A DNA stretch of 45,461 nucleotides. Origin: an uncultured Gammaproteobacteria bacterium. GTDB lineage: Bacteria; Pseudomonadota; Gammaproteobacteria; SZUA-229. Positions 20,065 through 29,278 of this stretch are shown here, one piece after another. How positions within the stretch are numbered: position 1 is the stretch's first letter; the number at the start of each line of letters is the position of its first letter. The translations under genes were made by a program, and so were the position numbers. The stretch spans positions 1-45,461 of the forward strand of contig CAJXZZ010000013.1 in NCBI GenBank assembly GCA_913065105.1, in the 5' to 3' direction. Under the pieces are notes generated by a model. That model was not told where the DNA came from. It made no database searches and worked only from the letters and a program-made list of their open reading frames with translations.

Positions 20065-21435
20065 ATGACTGAAAAGCGCACTTCGATCCATGGTCAGTGG
20101 ACCAGCCGTACCGTATTTATCCTGGCGGCAACAGGGTCTGCCGTTGGTTTAGGGAATATCTGGAAATTCCCTTATATCACTGGTGAGAATGGTGGTGGAA
20201 CCTTTGTATTAGTGTACCTGTTATGCATCGCATTAATCGGTGTTCCCATCATGATGGCGGAAATCATGTTGGGCCGCCGTGGGAAACAGAGTCCGATCAA
20301 TACCATGCTTGCACTGGCTAAAGATGAACACCGCAATCCTGGCTGGGTCTGGTTGGGCTGGATGGGGGTCGCTGCCGGTTTCCTTATTCTCTCTTATTAC
20401 AGTGTCATTGCCGGCTGGGCGATGTCGTATGTGTTTCGCACGGGCGGGGGTATGTTTCTCGGTATTACCGCCGATGGTGCTAACAGCATATTTGCTGCCC
20501 TGGTGGGAGATCCAGAACGTCTGCTGGCCTGGCATACTATTTTTATGCTGATAACCATGATGGTCGTTGCACGTGGGGTAAAAAATGGGCTTGAAAAAGC
20601 GGTCACGCTTTTGATGCCCTTATTATTTGCCTTATTAATTGTTATCGTTATATACGCCATGACGACGGGTTATTTCATGGAAGGTGTTCGGTTTTTGTTC
20701 ACCCCCGGTACGATCGATGGTAAGGGTATTTTAACCGCTATGGGCCATGCCTTTTTCACCTTAAGTTTGGGTATGGGGGCTATCATGGTTTACGGTTCCT
20801 ACCTGTCAGAAGAATACTCTATCGTGCAGGCATCTATTCTGATTGCTTTGGCTGATACGGTGGTTGCCTTGCTTGCAGGCCTGGCTATTTTTCCCATCGT
20901 TTTTGCCAATGGGCTGGAACCCGGAGCGGGTCCAGGATTGATATTCCAGACATTACCCATAGCTTTTGGCCATATGCAGGGCGGGACGCTGGTCGGTGTG
21001 GTTTTTTTCACCTTATTGATGTTTGCCGCATGGACCTCGGCAATCTCACTGATTGAGCCAGCAGTTGCCTACCTGGTGGAAAACAAGGGAGTTAATCGTA
21101 TTTATGCGTCTGTATGGATTGGAGGTCTAACCTGGTTCGTTGGTTTAGGTACGGTTTTTTCTTTTAATATCTGGAAAGATAAAACCTTGAGCATTCCCTA
21201 TTTATTTGAGAATAAAACGTTTTTTGATACGCTGGATTATTTAACGGCGAATATCATGTTGCCGTTAGGTGGCTTGTTTATTGCTCTGTTTGCTGCGTGG
21301 GTAATGCGAGAGCAGTCAACCAAAGATGAGATGAAAACCTATCCGTTTATCTATAAAACCTGGCGTTTTTTGGTTCGTTTTATTACACCGGTCGCTGTTA
21401 TTATTGTGTTTCTAAAAGCCGTCGACGCTATCTAA
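20065..21435 (+). CDS. Sodium-dependent transporter of the SNF (neurotransmitter:sodium symporter) family
   Basis: A 456-residue inner-membrane symporter with about 11-12 hydrophobic segments. The first helix has the family hallmark AATGSAVGLGNIWKFPY, an unwound region that holds Na+ and substrate, followed by NGGGTFVLVYLL and GVPIMMAEIMLGRRG. The shorter bacterial form resembles LeuT-type and MhsT-type carriers for amino acids, but the substrate cannot be read from the sequence. It lies 17 bp before ratA on the same strand and is probably co-transcribed with ratA-rnfH. Confidence 0.9.
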   Translation: MTEKRTSIHGQWTSRTVFILAATGSAVGLGNIWKFPYITGENGGGTFVLVYLLCIALIGVPIMMAEIMLGRRGKQSPINTMLALAKDEHRNPGWVWLGWMGVAAGFLILSYYSVIAGWAMSYVFRTGGGMFLGITADGANSIFAALVGDPERLLAWHTIFMLITMMVVARGVKNGLEKAVTLLMPLLFALLIVIVIYAMTTGYFMEGVRFLFTPGTIDGKGILTAMGHAFFTLSLGMGAIMVYGSYLSEEYSIVQASILIALADTVVALLAGLAIFPIVFANGLEPGAGPGLIFQTLPIAFGHMQGGTLVGVVFFTLLMFAAWTSAISLIEPAVAYLVENKGVNRIYASVWIGGLTWFVGLGTVFSFNIWKDKTLSIPYLFENKTFFDTLDYLTANIMLPLGGLFIALFAAWVMREQSTKDEMKTYPFIYKTWRFLVRFITPVAVIIVFLKAVDAI

Positions 21436-21452
21436 CCATTTACGAATAATTT

Positions 21453-21896
21453 ATGTCACACATCAAACGTAGTGCGCTGGTCCATTATTCAGCAGCGGAA
21501 ATGTATCAACTGGTCAATAATGTTGCTGACTATGCTGCATTTTTACCGTGGTGTCGTTCATCTGAAGTTAAAAGTGAAACAGAAACAGAAATGATTGCTT
21601 CGGTCGAAATTGCTAAAGGGATATTAAATAAAACCTTCACGACACAAAATCAGTTGCAACAAGGTAAACGCATAGATTTACAACTGGTCGATGGGCCCTT
21701 TAAAAAATTATCGGGTTACTGGCAGTTTGATGCCCTTAAAACTGAAAATGCCTGTAAAGTAAATCTCGAACTTGAGTTTGAATTTGATAATGCCATGATG
21801 TCTATTGCAGCTAAACCGATATTCACACAGATTGCCAACTCTCTGGTCGATTCATTTTGTAAACGTGCTGTCGAAGTATACGGCGAACGTGGGTAG
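21453..21896 (+). CDS. ratA: RatA / COQ10-like START-domain protein
   Basis: A 147-residue protein of the polyketide-cyclase/START superfamily (COQ10 group). Seen: ALVHYSAAEMYQLVNNVADY at the start, FLPWCRSSEV, and a C-terminal amphipathic helix IANSLVDSFCKRAVEVYGER, the usual ligand-cavity lid. In E. coli the homologue is described as a ribosome-association toxin, while COQ10 proteins bind ubiquinone; which role applies is open. rnfH follows 8 bp downstream, and smpB and bamE are nearby, the standard gammaproteobacterial neighbourhood. Confidence 0.92.
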   Translation: MSHIKRSALVHYSAAEMYQLVNNVADYAAFLPWCRSSEVKSETETEMIASVEIAKGILNKTFTTQNQLQQGKRIDLQLVDGPFKKLSGYWQFDALKTENACKVNLELEFEFDNAMMSIAAKPIFTQIANSLVDSFCKRAVEVYGERG

Positions 21897-21904
21897 GTAG
21901 TATT

Positions 21905-22225
21905 GTGGCAATAGAAAGCATTAATGTTGAAGTAGCGTACGCATTACCGGAGAAACAGATTATCCGCGCAGTTAATGTTGAAGCAGGTACCACCATCGGT
22001 GCGGCGATCGTGCAATCAGGCATTATGATGGACTTTCTAGATCTCGAACTGGAAGACGCCAAAGTTGGTATATTCGGTAAAGCTGCAGCCATGACAACCG
22101 TGTTATCTGATGGTGATCGTGTCGAAATTTACCGGCCTTTGATTGCCGACCCTAAAGAGGTCAGACGAAAACGTGCAGCTGAAGGCAAGGTGATGAAGAA
22201 GGGCGCTTCATCAAATGAAAAATGA
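21905..22225 (+). CDS. rnfH: RnfH/RatB family ubiquitin-fold protein (UPF0125)
   Basis: A 106-residue beta-grasp protein of unknown biochemical role. It starts at a GTG, giving AIESINVEVAYALPEKQ, and contains GTTIGAAIVQSGI, KVGIFGKAA and the family ending DGDRVEIYRPLIADPKEVRR KRA. It lies 8 bp after ratA, as in the ratAB pair of E. coli. Despite the name, no rnf electron-transport genes are present in this window. Confidence 0.93.
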   Translation: MAIESINVEVAYALPEKQIIRAVNVEAGTTIGAAIVQSGIMMDFLDLELEDAKVGIFGKAAAMTTVLSDGDRVEIYRPLIADPKEVRRKRAAEGKVMKKGASSNEK

Positions 22226-22289
22226 ATTTTGTTACTGTGAGTGAAGTCTTGCAATGATCGTTATAGACTTTTAGTTTTTCATTGCCGTT

Positions 22290-22667
22290 TTATGGTTCCA
22301 CGTACTCAGAATCATCGATTTTTATCAGAACGTCATCTTTAAAATACAATGTCAGTAAAGATTTTCTTTCAAACCCTTTGTTAGGAATAAAGCGATAGAT
22401 GTAATCCCAGCGTTGCGTATGAAAGGGGTCTGCTAACATGGGCGATCCCATGTTTTTACGTACTTCTAACTTCGTCATGCCAATCTCAATACTTTCTAAT
22501 TGTTCCAGTTTGACAGTGTTGCCCTGTTGTAAATCGAGTTTGTGTGGTTCCGGCAACCATGATGCACAGGCGCTGATAGCGGCGATGCAATACATCATCG
22601 TAATTAACGAGCTGGTGCGAATAATTATTCGAAAAATCGGCCAGATGAGAGTGGTTCTCAGTATCAT
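22290..22667 (-). CDS. bamE: Outer-membrane assembly lipoprotein BamE
   Basis: Small subunit of the BAM complex that folds beta-barrels into the outer membrane. The 125-residue frame has a long hydrophobic leader and lipobox-like AISAC (Cys34), so the mature lipoprotein begins CASWLPEPHKLDLQQGN. The core has GMTKLEVRKNMGSPMLADPF and RWDYIYRF, the BamE signature. The leader is longer than usual; the internal Met-Met pair at residues 24-25 is an alternative start, but would leave a very short signal without basic residues. It is divergent from fur and convergent with rnfH, the usual arrangement. Confidence 0.93.
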   Translation of the reverse strand: MILRTTLIWPIFRIIIRTSSLITMMYCIAAISACASWLPEPHKLDLQQGNTVKLEQLESIEIGMTKLEVRKNMGSPMLADPFHTQRWDYIYRFIPNKGFERKSLLTLYFKDDVLIKIDDSEYVEP

Positions 22668-22743
22668 AAACGTGTTTAAATGGAGTTGTCTTAAAAAAGG
22701 CAGAAATACTACCTTATATGACAGCGAGAATCAGTAGAAATTT

Positions 22744-23157
22744 ATGGAATCAAGTGATTTAAAAAAAGCAGGGCTCAAAGTAACACTTCCCCGGATGAAA
22801 ATTCTGGAGTTTCTGGAAGTTACCGACGTGCGCCATCACAGTGCAGAGAGCATTTATAAAGCGTTACTTAATGATGGTGAAGAGATCGGCCTGGCAACGG
22901 TCTATCGTGTGTTGACGCAGTTTGAAGCTGCCGGGCTTGTAGAGCGCCATCATTTTGAAAGTGGTCAGGCTGTTTTTGAATTAAACGAAAAAGGGCATCA
23001 TGACCACATCGTTTGTGTGTCATGTGGCAAAGTTGAAGAGTTTTATGATGAGATGATTGAAATGCGTCAGCGAGAAGTCGCTAAAAGCAAAGGTTATGAG
23101 GTTACTGACCATAGCCTGACATTGTATGGGATGTGTCCCGTCTGTAAAGATAAATAG
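22744..23157 (+). CDS. fur: Ferric uptake regulator
   Basis: Iron-responsive repressor, 137 residues. The N-terminal winged helix has KAGLKVTLPRMKILEFLE and LATVYRVLTQFEAAGLV. The metal-binding part has HHFESGQAVFEL and GHHDHIVCVSCGKVEEF with the regulatory and structural His/Cys ligands. The C-terminal CPVC pair completes a structural zinc site. It is divergent from bamE, as in E. coli-like and pseudomonad genomes. I found no clear Fur box in its own 76-bp upstream region. Confidence 0.97.
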   Translation: MESSDLKKAGLKVTLPRMKILEFLEVTDVRHHSAESIYKALLNDGEEIGLATVYRVLTQFEAAGLVERHHFESGQAVFELNEKGHHDHIVCVSCGKVEEFYDEMIEMRQREVAKSKGYEVTDHSLTLYGMCPVCKDK

Positions 23158-23317
23158 GTCGTCGAATATTCTCTGAAATTATAAAAATATAGAAATAGCG
23201 CCCTTAATCTTGCATTTTCCTCACACAGCATCATTTTAATCTAAACTTTCTTCTCATTATCCTGCCTATACTGGGCAAACTCAATTTGCCTGCATTTTAA
23301 AAATACATAATATATTT

Positions 23318-25498
23318 ATGCAAAAAACACACTATTTTAATCAGATTACTAAAGACTTCACCATTGATCAGTACCTGCATCAACTGGTTGGATTTGATGT
23401 CGAAGAGGACAGTTTGCTGCGTCACGCCTGTGAGATGGTCTGGGACTTGCCAACTGGGGATTCACTGCCGAGCAGTCTGGATGTTGGTCTATTATTAAGT
23501 GAGCTGGGTTCAGACGAAACAACATTAATTGTTGCTCTGCTAAGTAGCACGAAATTAATCAAGTCGGTTGATATCGACGCACTGGAAAAAAAATTCGGTA
23601 ACGAAATCACACAACTGGTTAAAAACGTAGTTCGGTTGCATGAGTTTCATGGTGAGAGTGATGATGCATCACCTGAACAGGTAGAACGCTTACGTCGCAT
23701 GCTGCTGTCGATGGTGGATGACGTTCGTGTGGTATTAATAAAACTGGCTTTTCGCGTGCAACGTTTAAGACAGCTAAAACTTGTTGACGTGGTCGAGCAA
23801 CAGGAAGTTGCACGTGAGAGTCTGGAGATTTTTGCACCGATAGCAAATCGTCTCGGTATCGGTCAGTTGAAGTGGGAGCTGGAAGATTTATCTTTTCGTT
23901 ATCTAGAGCCAGATGCCTATAGACAGATCGCAAACAGTCTTGATGAAAAACGTGAAGAGCGCGAACAGTTTATTATCGATGTCGTCGAAAAGATAAAACA
24001 GATATCGAATAAAGAAGGCATTGCAGCTGAGATATACGGACGTCCAAAACATATCTACAGTATCTGGAAAAAGATGACATTGAAGCACCGAAGCTTCGAT
24101 GAACTGTTTGATGTGCGCGCAGTACGCGTGGTGGTTGATAGCATAGCAGAGTGTTATGTCGTATTAGGGCTGGTTCACGCGCAATGGCGACACATCAATA
24201 AAGAATTTGACGATTACATTGCCAATCCAAAAGAAAATGGTTATCAATCATTACATACTGCAGTTTATGGCCCGTATGGTAAGCCGGTTGAAATTCAGAT
24301 ACGCACGAAACAGATGGACGAGTTTGCAGAGCATGGTGTCGCTGCGCACTGGCGATACAAAGAGGCGGGTAGTAGTAAGAGTAATATTAATTCTGGTATA
24401 GAGTCATTAAGAAAATTACTTGATTCAACTAAAAGTAATGACGAAGAACTGATGGAAAGTTTTCGTACAGAAATGTTTAATGACCGTGTGTATGTGTTAA
24501 CACCGGAAGGACGAGTGATCGATTTACCTGATGGTGGCACACCACTTGATTTTGCCTATGCAGTGCATACCGAAATTGGTCATCGTTGTCGTGGGGCAAA
24601 AGTTAATGGACGTATTGTTCAATTAACCTACCAGTTAAAAAATGGCGAACGTGTCGAGATATTAACCACAAAAGAAGCATCTCCCAGACGTGACTGGATG
24701 ATATCTCATCTGGGCTTTATTAAAACTTCTCGTGCCAGAAATCGAATTCGTGGCTGGTTCAGAAAACAGGATAAAGATAAAAATTATAGTGATGGTAAAG
24801 CGTTATGTGAGCGTGAGTTCAAGCGTCATGGTATAAAACCAGCGATTTCAAAAGTGGTGCAACATTTCAAACTTGAATCGGCTGATGATTTTTATATCAA
24901 TCTTGGACGAGGGGATATAAGTGTCGCACAGATGTCGTCTATGATGGATGAGTTTGATGAGGATTATGGAAAGAAAGAAAGTGTTCCGTTACAGACGAAG
25001 TCGTTGCATAGCCAGGTTAAAAATACCAGCAGTAGTGTAAATGTTCTAGGCGTAGGCAACCTGTTAACAACGATCGCCAATTGCTGCATGCCCGTCCCAC
25101 ATGACGACATTGTTGGTTTTATTACCAAGGATAGAGGTGTGAGTGTACATAGGATAGATTGTAAAAATATCCTTCATCTAAAAGATAAAGATCAGGCACG
25201 TCTGATAGAGGTCGAATGGGGTGATACGGAGATACAGAATTACCCTGTAAATTTACTGATTCAGGCAAATGACCGTCATGGTCTATTAAGTGACATTACC
25301 AGAACTTTGTCTGATGAAAAGGTGAACGTTATTGCGGTTAATACCATATCAAATAAAAGTGATCAGTCAGCGCGTATGGCAGTGACCATCGAGATTCGTG
25401 ATCTGCAACAGTTGACACGATTAATGGATAAAATTTCGCAGCTAAGAAATGTTCTGGAAGTAAGTCGTGGTGCAAATGGAGAAACCACTTCATCGTAA
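23318..25498 (+). CDS. relA: GTP pyrophosphokinase RelA ((p)ppGpp synthetase I)
   Basis: Ribosome-associated synthetase that makes (p)ppGpp upon amino-acid starvation. The 726-residue protein has an N-terminal HD-hydrolase fold in which the HD metal motif is absent (ALLSSTKL in place of the usual HDVVEDT-type sequence), so it should not hydrolyse ppGpp. The synthetase domain has GRPKHIYSIWKKM, the RelA-type EFDD (residues 296-299) rather than RFKD, and NGYQSLHTAVYGP. A TGS domain follows (VYVLTPEGRVIDLPDGGTP), then a zinc-finger-like CCMP region and a C-terminal ACT domain. SpoT must be encoded elsewhere. The 160-bp upstream gap contains no recognised feature. Confidence 0.96.
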   Translation: MQKTHYFNQITKDFTIDQYLHQLVGFDVEEDSLLRHACEMVWDLPTGDSLPSSLDVGLLLSELGSDETTLIVALLSSTKLIKSVDIDALEKKFGNEITQLVKNVVRLHEFHGESDDASPEQVERLRRMLLSMVDDVRVVLIKLAFRVQRLRQLKLVDVVEQQEVARESLEIFAPIANRLGIGQLKWELEDLSFRYLEPDAYRQIANSLDEKREEREQFIIDVVEKIKQISNKEGIAAEIYGRPKHIYSIWKKMTLKHRSFDELFDVRAVRVVVDSIAECYVVLGLVHAQWRHINKEFDDYIANPKENGYQSLHTAVYGPYGKPVEIQIRTKQMDEFAEHGVAAHWRYKEAGSSKSNINSGIESLRKLLDSTKSNDEELMESFRTEMFNDRVYVLTPEGRVIDLPDGGTPLDFAYAVHTEIGHRCRGAKVNGRIVQLTYQLKNGERVEILTTKEASPRRDWMISHLGFIKTSRARNRIRGWFRKQDKDKNYSDGKALCEREFKRHGIKPAISKVVQHFKLESADDFYINLGRGDISVAQMSSMMDEFDEDYGKKESVPLQTKSLHSQVKNTSSSVNVLGVGNLLTTIANCCMPVPHDDIVGFITKDRGVSVHRIDCKNILHLKDKDQARLIEVEWGDTEIQNYPVNLLIQANDRHGLLSDITRTLSDEKVNVIAVNTISNKSDQSARMAVTIEIRDLQQLTRLMDKISQLRNVLEVSRGANGETTSS

Positions 25499-25516
25499 TA
25501 AGTCACAGGAATTTAT

Positions 25517-26422
25517 ATGTCATCTAACGCTTCAACCAAAGTTATCATCGCTGCTTTAATAGGCAACACTGCTATTTCTATCACCAAGTTTTTTGCTGCA
25601 TTTACCACAGGCAGTTCAGCTATGCTCTCTGAGGGCATACATTCACTGGTGGATACTGGCAATCAGATATTATTGCTCTATGGATTAAAGCAGGCAAAAA
25701 AACCGGCGGATGAAGAATTTCCTTTTGGACATGGCAAAGAAATTTATTTCTGGAGTTTCGTTGTAGCGATATTGATCTTTGCTGTGGGTTCAGGTGTGTC
25801 TATCTATGAAGGTATTCTTCATGTGATTCACCCGGCAGAAATTAAAAATCCTATGGTGAATTATATCGTTCTCAGTCTTGCCCTGATCTTTGAGGGTGGC
25901 GCATGGTTTTTTGCCTTTAAAGAATTTGGCAAGGTCAAAGGCAAGAGAGGTTATATCGAGGCAGTGCAGCGCGGTAAAGATCCTTCCATGTTTGTTGTCC
26001 TGTTTGAAGATTCCGCTGCCATGCTGGGTCTGTTGATCGCGTTACTCGGTATCTGGTTGACGCAGGTGACCGGTATTGCAGTCTTTGATGGTATTGCTTC
26101 TATTTTAATTGGCTTAATCCTTGGTGGCACGGCGATCTGGTTGGCGATTGAAACCAAGGGTTTACTTATCGGTGAAGGGGCTAACAAAGAAGTTATAGAC
26201 AGTATCAGGCGTGTCGCAGAATCTTTTGAAGAAGTTGAAAAAGTGAACGAGCTGCTCACCATGCATATGGGACCAGAATTCCTTTTGGTTAATATCAGTA
26301 TTCGATTTAAACGCGGACAGCTAACGCGTGAATTAGAAAAGATAATTGAGGAACTGGATGCTACCATCAAAGCGGAACATGAAATGGTGAAGCGAATATT
26401 TGTCGAAGCTGAGCCAGCTTGA
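25517..26422 (+). CDS. Cation diffusion facilitator family transporter
   Basis: A 301-residue inner-membrane divalent-metal/proton antiporter. It has about six hydrophobic segments. The metal-site motif of helix 2 is SEGIHSLVDTGNQ (HxxxD), and FPFGHGKEIYFWS is the conserved loop. In helix 5 the second pair is replaced by IAVFDGIASILIG (D without the usual HxxxD His). A cytoplasmic C-terminal domain ends REL-EKIIEELDATIK. Substrate (Zn, Fe, Mn or other) is uncertain. An AGGA ribosome site precedes the ATG, which is 18 bp after relA, so the two are probably co-transcribed. Confidence 0.9.
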   Translation: MSSNASTKVIIAALIGNTAISITKFFAAFTTGSSAMLSEGIHSLVDTGNQILLLYGLKQAKKPADEEFPFGHGKEIYFWSFVVAILIFAVGSGVSIYEGILHVIHPAEIKNPMVNYIVLSLALIFEGGAWFFAFKEFGKVKGKRGYIEAVQRGKDPSMFVVLFEDSAAMLGLLIALLGIWLTQVTGIAVFDGIASILIGLILGGTAIWLAIETKGLLIGEGANKEVIDSIRRVAESFEEVEKVNELLTMHMGPEFLLVNISIRFKRGQLTRELEKIIEELDATIKAEHEMVKRIFVEAEPA

Positions 26423-26460
26423 GTGATACGTAATAGTGGTAATAATAAAATAAGTTAAAG

Positions 26461-27360
26461 CTATTCTATGTTCTCAGGATCAACTGCTTCAGTGGTATCT
26501 GCCTTGTTGTTCGTTGAGCTGTCTTTCGGTTTATTTCCTTTAACGGTTATTTTCATATTGCTTTTCATTGCGGGTTCACTAAGCAAGTCATCATTTAAAA
26601 CTTTGTCATCTTTAAATAAGTCGTCATCTTCAAATAGTTCTTCATCGCTAAATTCTTCCGGTGGATGACCGTCATAGATTAAAAATTCTCGACGTAACAG
26701 CCAGGCATCGCGTACGAAAGCATAGCGGTCAGGTACGGTCTCATCGAGGATGTTACTGGCTTTTAGCAGGCCAGCACGTATATCAATATATTTAATTGTT
26801 AGTGTTACCAGGCTCTGTTGTAACGTCTGGCGGTTGAAGACAGGATCAAAATAAGTCCAGTCAACGGCCAGACCGGCGGTATCACGTATCGTGCGTGGGC
26901 CAATAAAAGGTAATACCACATAGGCGCCACTGGGCACGCCCCAGACAGCAAGCGTCTGTCCAAAATCTTCATTATATTTTGGTAGGTCCATGTGGGTTGC
27001 GACATCTATTAAACCCAATAGACCAAAAGTCGAATTAAAGACAAAACGCGCAGAAGTTGAGGCCGCTTCTGCTAACTTAAACTGAAGTAACTGGTTGAAG
27101 AAGACCACGATATCATCGACATTGCTGAAAAAATTACTAACGCCTTTGCTGGCGAAGCTGGGCATTATAAAGTTATAACCTTGTGCGGCTGGTTTAAAGG
27201 CGTATTTATCGACATTGTCATTAAACGTAAACATGCTGCGGTTGAAACTTTCAAGGGGATCGTCCGGGTTGGCTGGTCCCTCGATAGTTGTACAGCCACT
27301 ACTTAGTAAAAAAGTAATGCATAACAGGCAATAGAGTAAAAAATTATTTTTATTATTCAC
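26461..27360 (-). CDS. mlaA: Phospholipid-binding outer-membrane lipoprotein MlaA (VacJ)
   Basis: Part of the Mla pathway, which removes mislocalised phospholipids from the outer leaflet of the outer membrane. The signal peptide ends LLSSGC (lipidated Cys23). The mature protein has the hallmark DDPLESFNRSMFTFND, then GLLGLIDVATHMDLPKYNEDFGQTL in two parts, GVPSGAYVVLPFIGPRTIRD and the conserved FDP. The C-terminus beyond about residue 235 is an unusual acidic, low-complexity tail (EELFEDDDLFKDD) not needed for the fold. It follows lpxB by 22 bp, so lipid A synthesis and outer-leaflet maintenance appear co-transcribed. Confidence 0.95.
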   Translation of the reverse strand: MNNKNNFLLYCLLCITFLLSSGCTTIEGPANPDDPLESFNRSMFTFNDNVDKYAFKPAAQGYNFIMPSFASKGVSNFFSNVDDIVVFFNQLLQFKLAEAASTSARFVFNSTFGLLGLIDVATHMDLPKYNEDFGQTLAVWGVPSGAYVVLPFIGPRTIRDTAGLAVDWTYFDPVFNRQTLQQSLVTLTIKYIDIRAGLLKASNILDETVPDRYAFVRDAWLLRREFLIYDGHPPEEFSDEELFEDDDLFKDDKVLNDDLLSEPAMKSNMKITVKGNKPKDSSTNNKADTTEAVDPENIE

Positions 27361-27382
27361 AAAAAAGTATGTAGTGCTGATG

Positions 27383-28540
27383 TTATATCGTGTTGTTCAA
27401 CATTTTCCAGGCAAGTTCGGCAACATTTTTTGAGCCATTGCCATCACCCAACTGGTGCCGTAATAAGGATAGTTTATGTTTCATGGTTTCATAGTATTTA
27501 TCATCATTAAGCAGTTGTAAGGCCTCTTTGGATATGTTCGATGCAGTGGCTTCGTATTGTATGAATTCTTTTACGATACTTTCCTGTGGCACGATGTTGA
27601 CCAGGCCGATAAACCGGGTTATCGCCAGGTATTTCATGATGTAATAAGTTAATGGACTGACCTTATAAACAATGACCATCGGTACTTCCAGCAAACCGAT
27701 TTCAAGGGTTGCTGTACCAGAGGCGGTTAGAATGACGTCGCACGATTGAACTACATCATAGAAATTCTCTTTAGTGGTAGATACCGATAAGTCGTTTATT
27801 TCAGACTGGAAAGGTGCCAGCTCTTCATCACTGATGGTATTAGCAACGGGTAGTACAAACTGCACATCTGGTTTGTCTTTAATAATCTGTCTGGCACTTT
27901 CCAGTAATACAGGCAGTATGCGCTTGATCTCACTGCTGCGGCTACCGGGAAATAGACCGATAGTTGTCTGTTCGTTGAGATGTAACAGTACTCGTGCCTG
28001 CTGTTTTGTTTTATCGGCAACCACTTCACTGGTAAGCGGGTGACCAGTAAAGGTTACCGGTACATTGGCATCGGCATACAGTTCTTTTTCGAATGGCAGG
28101 ATGACGGCCATATGGTCGACGATCTTGCCCATCTTGTAGACGCGTTTTGGCCGCCACGCCCAGACAGAGGGGCCGATATAAAATAATACTTTAACGCCGA
28201 TGCTTTTGGCGTATGCCGCCAGACGCTGGTTGAACTCCTGATAATCCACCAGGATCAACAGGTCAGGCGGCTGTTCGGCTATATTTTTTTTCAGCTTATT
28301 AAGCTCTGACTTGATATAACTATATTTCATCAGCACTTCAACAAAACCCATAACCGCGAGTTTTGCCATGTCGATAAAGACATCAACACCGGCTTTGCGC
28401 AGCTGATCACCACCCATGCCGCGAAAAGCAATGTCATTATCGATTTTTTTTAGTTCTTCAACCAGGCCGGCAGCATGCGCATCTCCCGATGATTCGCCAG
28501 CAACGATGACGATGGTTTTGTGTTTTGTGTTTGATGTCAC
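27383..28540 (-). CDS. lpxB: Lipid-A-disaccharide synthase
   Basis: Glycosyltransferase (GT19) on the inner face of the inner membrane that joins UDP-diacylglucosamine and lipid X into the lipid A disaccharide. The 385 residues show VAGESSGDAHAAGLV, FRGMGGDQL, LVDYQEFNQRLA, YIGPSVWAWRP, TGHPL, FPGSRSSEI and ASGTATLEIGL, all typical. It usually sits in lpxD-fabZ-lpxA-lpxB-rnhB-dnaE clusters; here lpxB is inverted relative to rnhB, and lpxA and fabZ are not next to it. It is divergent from rnhB over 120 bp, which include a small palindrome TAACGT-cgtatt-ACGTTA (28592-28609). Confidence 0.96.
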   Translation of the reverse strand: MTSNTKHKTIVIVAGESSGDAHAAGLVEELKKIDNDIAFRGMGGDQLRKAGVDVFIDMAKLAVMGFVEVLMKYSYIKSELNKLKKNIAEQPPDLLILVDYQEFNQRLAAYAKSIGVKVLFYIGPSVWAWRPKRVYKMGKIVDHMAVILPFEKELYADANVPVTFTGHPLTSEVVADKTKQQARVLLHLNEQTTIGLFPGSRSSEIKRILPVLLESARQIIKDKPDVQFVLPVANTISDEELAPFQSEINDLSVSTTKENFYDVVQSCDVILTASGTATLEIGLLEVPMVIVYKVSPLTYYIMKYLAITRFIGLVNIVPQESIVKEFIQYEATASNISKEALQLLNDDKYYETMKHKLSLLRHQLGDGNGSKNVAELAWKMLNNTI

Positions 28541-28660
28541 TACTATTCCAATATGCTGTCACTCCGGCTAAGAAAATTCGGGAATGACTGTTAACGTCGT
28601 ATTACGTTATGATATACAATCTTAATTGCACAAAAATTTACTAGTCGGAATATTACCCGA

Positions 28661-29278
28661 ATGAAAATAACATTGCAGGATGAATTGCCGGTTATCAATG
28701 GTCTACTGGCAGGTACCGATGAAGCAGGCCGTGGGCCACTGGCGGGAAATGTAGTGGCAGCAGCGGTTATCCTAAATCCAGGTAAGCCTATCGAAGGTCT
28801 GGACGATTCTAAAAAGCTCTCTGAGAAAAAACGCCTGCTGCTGGCTGATGAAATAAAACAAAAAGCCCTGTCGTGGGCGGTCGTCAGTATCTCACCACAG
28901 CAGATCGATGAGATGAATATCCTGCAGGCATCATTGTTTGCGATGAGATCGGCGGCAGAAAATCTGCATGTTTCACCTGAACATGTGTTTGTCGATGGCA
29001 ATAAAACCTTACTGGACTGTTTTTGTGAATCAACAGCGATTATCAAAGGTGACTCGCGTGTCGCCGAGATCAGTGCTGCATCTATTTTGGCGAAAGTAGA
29101 AAGAGATGCACAGATGCTGGTCTTGCATGAGCAATACCCTGAATACGGTTTTGACAAACACAAAGGTTATCCGACCAGGGTGCACAGGGAGATACTGCGT
29201 TCGATCGGCCCTTGTCCAGAACACCGCCGCAGTTATGCACCGGTGCGCGATGCACTGACAGAAGCGGTGAATAGCTGA
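28661..29278 (+). CDS. rnhB: Ribonuclease HII
   Basis: Removes ribonucleotides misincorporated in DNA and RNA in hybrids. The 205-residue protein has GTDEAGRGPLAGNV (first Asp-Glu), DDSKKLSEKKR, VFVDGN, GDSRVAEISAASILAKVERD and YPEYGFDKHKGYPT. Length is typical (E. coli 198). Its stop overlaps the start of the next gene by one base (TGATG), implying translational coupling. A 190-codon frame on the opposite strand is only its shadow. Confidence 0.96.
   Translation: MKITLQDELPVINGLLAGTDEAGRGPLAGNVVAAAVILNPGKPIEGLDDSKKLSEKKRLLLADEIKQKALSWAVVSISPQQIDEMNILQASLFAMRSAAENLHVSPEHVFVDGNKTLLDCFCESTAIIKGDSRVAEISAASILAKVERDAQMLVLHEQYPEYGFDKHKGYPTRVHREILRSIGPCPEHRRSYAPVRDALTEAVNS

Noticed and set aside
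22252-22302. Hairpin GCAATGA...TCATTGC between rnfH and bamE as a terminator
   Set aside because: Only a 7-bp stem with a 21-base loop and a poor T-run in either direction.
23318-25498. SpoT or bifunctional Rel for the alarmone gene
   Set aside because: HD hydrolase motif missing and EFDD present, both typical of RelA.
28591-29163. 190-codon frame opposite rnhB
   Set aside because: Shadow of rnhB, which has all RNase HII motifs; Ser/Cys-rich antisense composition.
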